Source of the DNA: JANOBD01 sp031411495
Lineage (GTDB): Bacteria > Planctomycetota > Phycisphaerae > Tepidisphaerales > Tepidisphaeraceae
DNA: 42,561 nt
Assembly (NCBI GenBank): GCA_031411495.1
Contig: JANOBD010000031.1
Span: 1-42,561, forward strand
Reading direction: 5' to 3'
In this document: in pieces, positions 40,967 through 42,561 of the stretch
Position numbering within the stretch: the first letter of the stretch is position 1
Layout: every line of letters starts with the position of its first letter
The notes under the pieces: generated by a model
Databases searched by the model: none
The model's input: only the letters and a program-made list of their open reading frames with translations
What the model was told of the DNA's origin: nothing
Made by a program: the position numbers and the translations under genes

Positions 40967-42561
40967 TCAGTCGCGCGACATGAGCCGGCGAACCAGGGCC
41001 GCCGCCGTGTCCGGATTGTCCTTCACGTATTTCGAAACCTGCTCGACCATCTGTGCCGTCTCGAGCGTGACCGGGTCGAGTTCCTGGCCCATCAACACCT
41101 GACCGGCCTCGGCGACATCGCCGGCGATGTCTTCATCGCTGACCAGTTGGGTCGGGCCCTTGTTCTTTCCGGTTGCAGGTGCGCCGCCCATCGCGCCCAG
41201 CGACATGGTCCCGATGCCCGGGATCGCCACCGTCGGCGCCGGAACCGATTTCTTCACGATTCGGCTCACCATGAACAGGCTGGCGACCGCGAGCACGCCG
41301 ATGGCGCCTTCCTTGGCGTAGCTGCTGGCGAGGAACTGCACGCCGCCGGTCGCCGTGTCCGGACCGACCGCGAGGATTTCCGTATCCGGGAACTCGGCGA
41401 CGCTGATCGACGCGTCTTCGATGATGTTGGTAAGGTTCTTCACCTCGCCGCGCATGTACGCCGACTCGGCAGCGAAGATCGCGGCATATTCCGCGTCGCT
41501 CGGCTCGCCATCGCTCTTATGGTTCTTGGCGCGCCAGATTTTCGTGAAGTAACTGCGTGGCACGCGAACCGCGGCGCCGATGCAGCGAGCTTTTCCGGCC
41601 GGCGTGACGATTTCCAGCTGCGACCGCCCGACCGACACCTGGTTCTTCGTCGTCGTCTTCTCGGATGTGCTCCCGGGAAGCTGTGCCGCGGCGGCGCTCG
41701 CGTCCAACCCGCCGTTGGCGATCAGTCCGGGTTCGCCGGTCGGGGCGGTTTCGGTGGAGGTCATGGTGTCGGTCGTTTCATCGATCGGCGTGACGACCTT
41801 GTTCTTCGGGTCGAACGTCTCTTTGACTTCCTTCTTCGACTCGGTGTCCACGTCCGCCGTTACCGAAACGACGATCGTCGGACAGAACTGCGTGAAGGTG
41901 CCGCGGATTTTCTCGGCGGTGGAAGCTTCGAACTGGCGGATGATGTCGAGCACCTCGTTACCGACGCCGACGGCGTCGCTGGAATTGCTCATCGCCTGGC
42001 CGTCGATCATGACCGACACGTTCGCGCGGTTCAGGCCGGAGACGGCGCCGAGTACGGTCATCGTGGCCGATTGGGCGAGCTTCTTCACTCCCGAGCCGGA
42101 CCGCGTGACGATGTTGACCGTCGCCCGCGGTTCGAAGCGGCCGATGCCGCGCTGCTGGTTGTCCTGGATCAGGACGGTGGCGCCCTTCACATCCGGCCAC
42201 CCGGCGATCATCTTCGCGAGTTCCCGTTCGCGGGCGTTGTTCTTTCTCGCGTCAAAGCCGGCTTGCGTGTCGAAGGGCGACACGTCCTTGATCATCGACT
42301 CGAAAAAGTTCGGCGTGGTGGGCAGCGCCTGGTTGAAGCTCAGGTCGCTCATCGCCGCGTCGCGGCTGTCGGCGGCAACCATGATCGTCCCGCCGTTGGC
42401 GGTGAAGGTAATGCCGCGCGCGCGGAGCGAAGCGCTCGCCATCGCCACTTCTTCGGCGGACATCGGCGTGGCACTGAGCGCGACCATTTCGCGGCCGGAG
42501 GCGAACCTGCCCCAGTAGAGCATCGTCATGATCGTGATCACGACGAGCGCTCCGACGAGCA
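40967..42561 (-). CDS. fliF: Flagellar MS-ring protein FliF, N-terminus cut by the window edge
   Basis: FliF makes the MS-ring in the inner membrane. The frame is open to the last base of the window. In-frame codons before the GTG at 42541 read LVGALVV, continuing a membrane helix (ITIMTMLYW), so the true start lies outside and the product exceeds 531 residues. The ring-building motifs are visible: MSAEEVAMASASLRARGITF, VKGATVLIQDNQQRGIGR, PRATVNIVTRSGSGVKKLAQ. The second helix is EGAIGVLAVASLFMVSRIV. The C-terminus, DPVTLETAQMVEQVSKYVKD then NPDTAAALVRRLMS, is the FliG-binding end. fliG starts 31 bases later. Confidence 0.94.
   Translation of the reverse strand, partial: LVGALVVITIMTMLYWGRFASGREMVALSATPMSAEEVAMASASLRARGITFTANGGTIMVAADSRDAAMSDLSFNQALPTTPNFFESMIKDVSPFDTQAGFDARKNNARERELAKMIAGWPDVKGATVLIQDNQQRGIGRFEPRATVNIVTRSGSGVKKLAQSATMTVLGAVSGLNRANVSVMIDGQAMSNSSDAVGVGNEVLDIIRQFEASTAEKIRGTFTQFCPTIVVSVTADVDTESKKEVKETFDPKNKVVTPIDETTDTMTSTETAPTGEPGLIANGGLDASAAAAQLPGSTSEKTTTKNQVSVGRSQLEIVTPAGKARCIGAAVRVPRSYFTKIWRAKNHKSDGEPSDAEYAAIFAAESAYMRGEVKNLTNIIEDASISVAEFPDTEILAVGPDTATGGVQFLASSYAKEGAIGVLAVASLFMVSRIVKKSVPAPTVAIPGIGTMSLGAMGGAPATGKNKGPTQLVSDEDIAGDVAEAGQVLMGQELDPVTLETAQMVEQVSKYVKDNPDTAAALVRRLMSRD

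Overview
This is a GC-rich bacterial chromosomal window with densely packed genes, many GTG starts and no RNA genes, CRISPR array, integrase or transposase that I can see. The best guess is a planctomycete, probably of the Phycisphaerae/Tepidisphaera type. Two secreted repeat proteins carry an N-terminal LEPRQL / LEARKL sorting-type motif, there is a PEP-CTERM anchored protease, and a Gram-negative type polar flagellar locus (FlhF/FlhG) contains FlbD and a MotE-like protein. This placement is inference from gene content; there is no marker RNA.

Left part, 1-21 kb, is a mosaic of short transcription units. It holds the 5' part of an exopolysaccharide-type glycosyltransferase cut by the window edge, a large secreted RTX/PKD/beta-helix protein, tatC, a PilZ protein, a CNNM/CBS (HlyC/CorC-type) membrane protein, a second PilZ protein, and an RTX-repeat protein facing it across a bidirectional terminator. 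These are followed by a Tat-signal-like membrane metallophosphoesterase and prfB (RF2). prfB contains the programmed +1 frameshift at an in-frame TGA; an ORF caller would split it and lose the first 24 codons. Then comes a three-gene prepilin operon (PilV-like, a very large PilX-like protein, PilW-like) closed by a strong terminator. The rest of this part is a LutA-like CCG-domain protein, a trypsin-like protease with a PEP-CTERM tail, mnmA, and a tandem pair of paralogous GT-C/GT39-type membrane glycosyltransferases.

Right part, 21.1-42.6 kb, is one continuous minus-strand flagellar gene cluster. In transcription order it runs fliF (cut by the right edge), fliG, fliH, fliI, fliJ, motE-like, fliK, flgD, flgE, flbD, fliL, fliN, fliO, fliP, fliQ, fliR, flhB, flhA, flhF, flhG, a small membrane protein gene and fliA, closed by a rho-independent terminator. 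It encodes the MS-ring and switch (FliF, FliG, FliN), the export ATPase (FliH, FliI, FliJ), hook assembly (FliK, FlgD, FlgE), the export gate (FliO, FliP, FliQ, FliR, FlhB, FlhA), placement and number control (FlhF, FlhG) and the flagellar sigma factor. fliM is not where it is usually found, between fliL and fliN.

The most unusual features are non-coding. Many of the larger gaps in the flagellar cluster carry perfect or near-perfect palindromes. One is a 69-base palindrome that fills the whole flhB-flhA gap, and another is a GGGATGAGGG-type inverted element present in two copies. A third palindromic element lies inside the end of fliH and appears to supply its C-terminal residues. In prfB the usual Shine-Dalgarno-like stimulator of frameshifting is absent, and a perfect 8-bp hairpin ends five bases before the slippery codon. 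I found no convincing defence, toxin-antitoxin or phage system.
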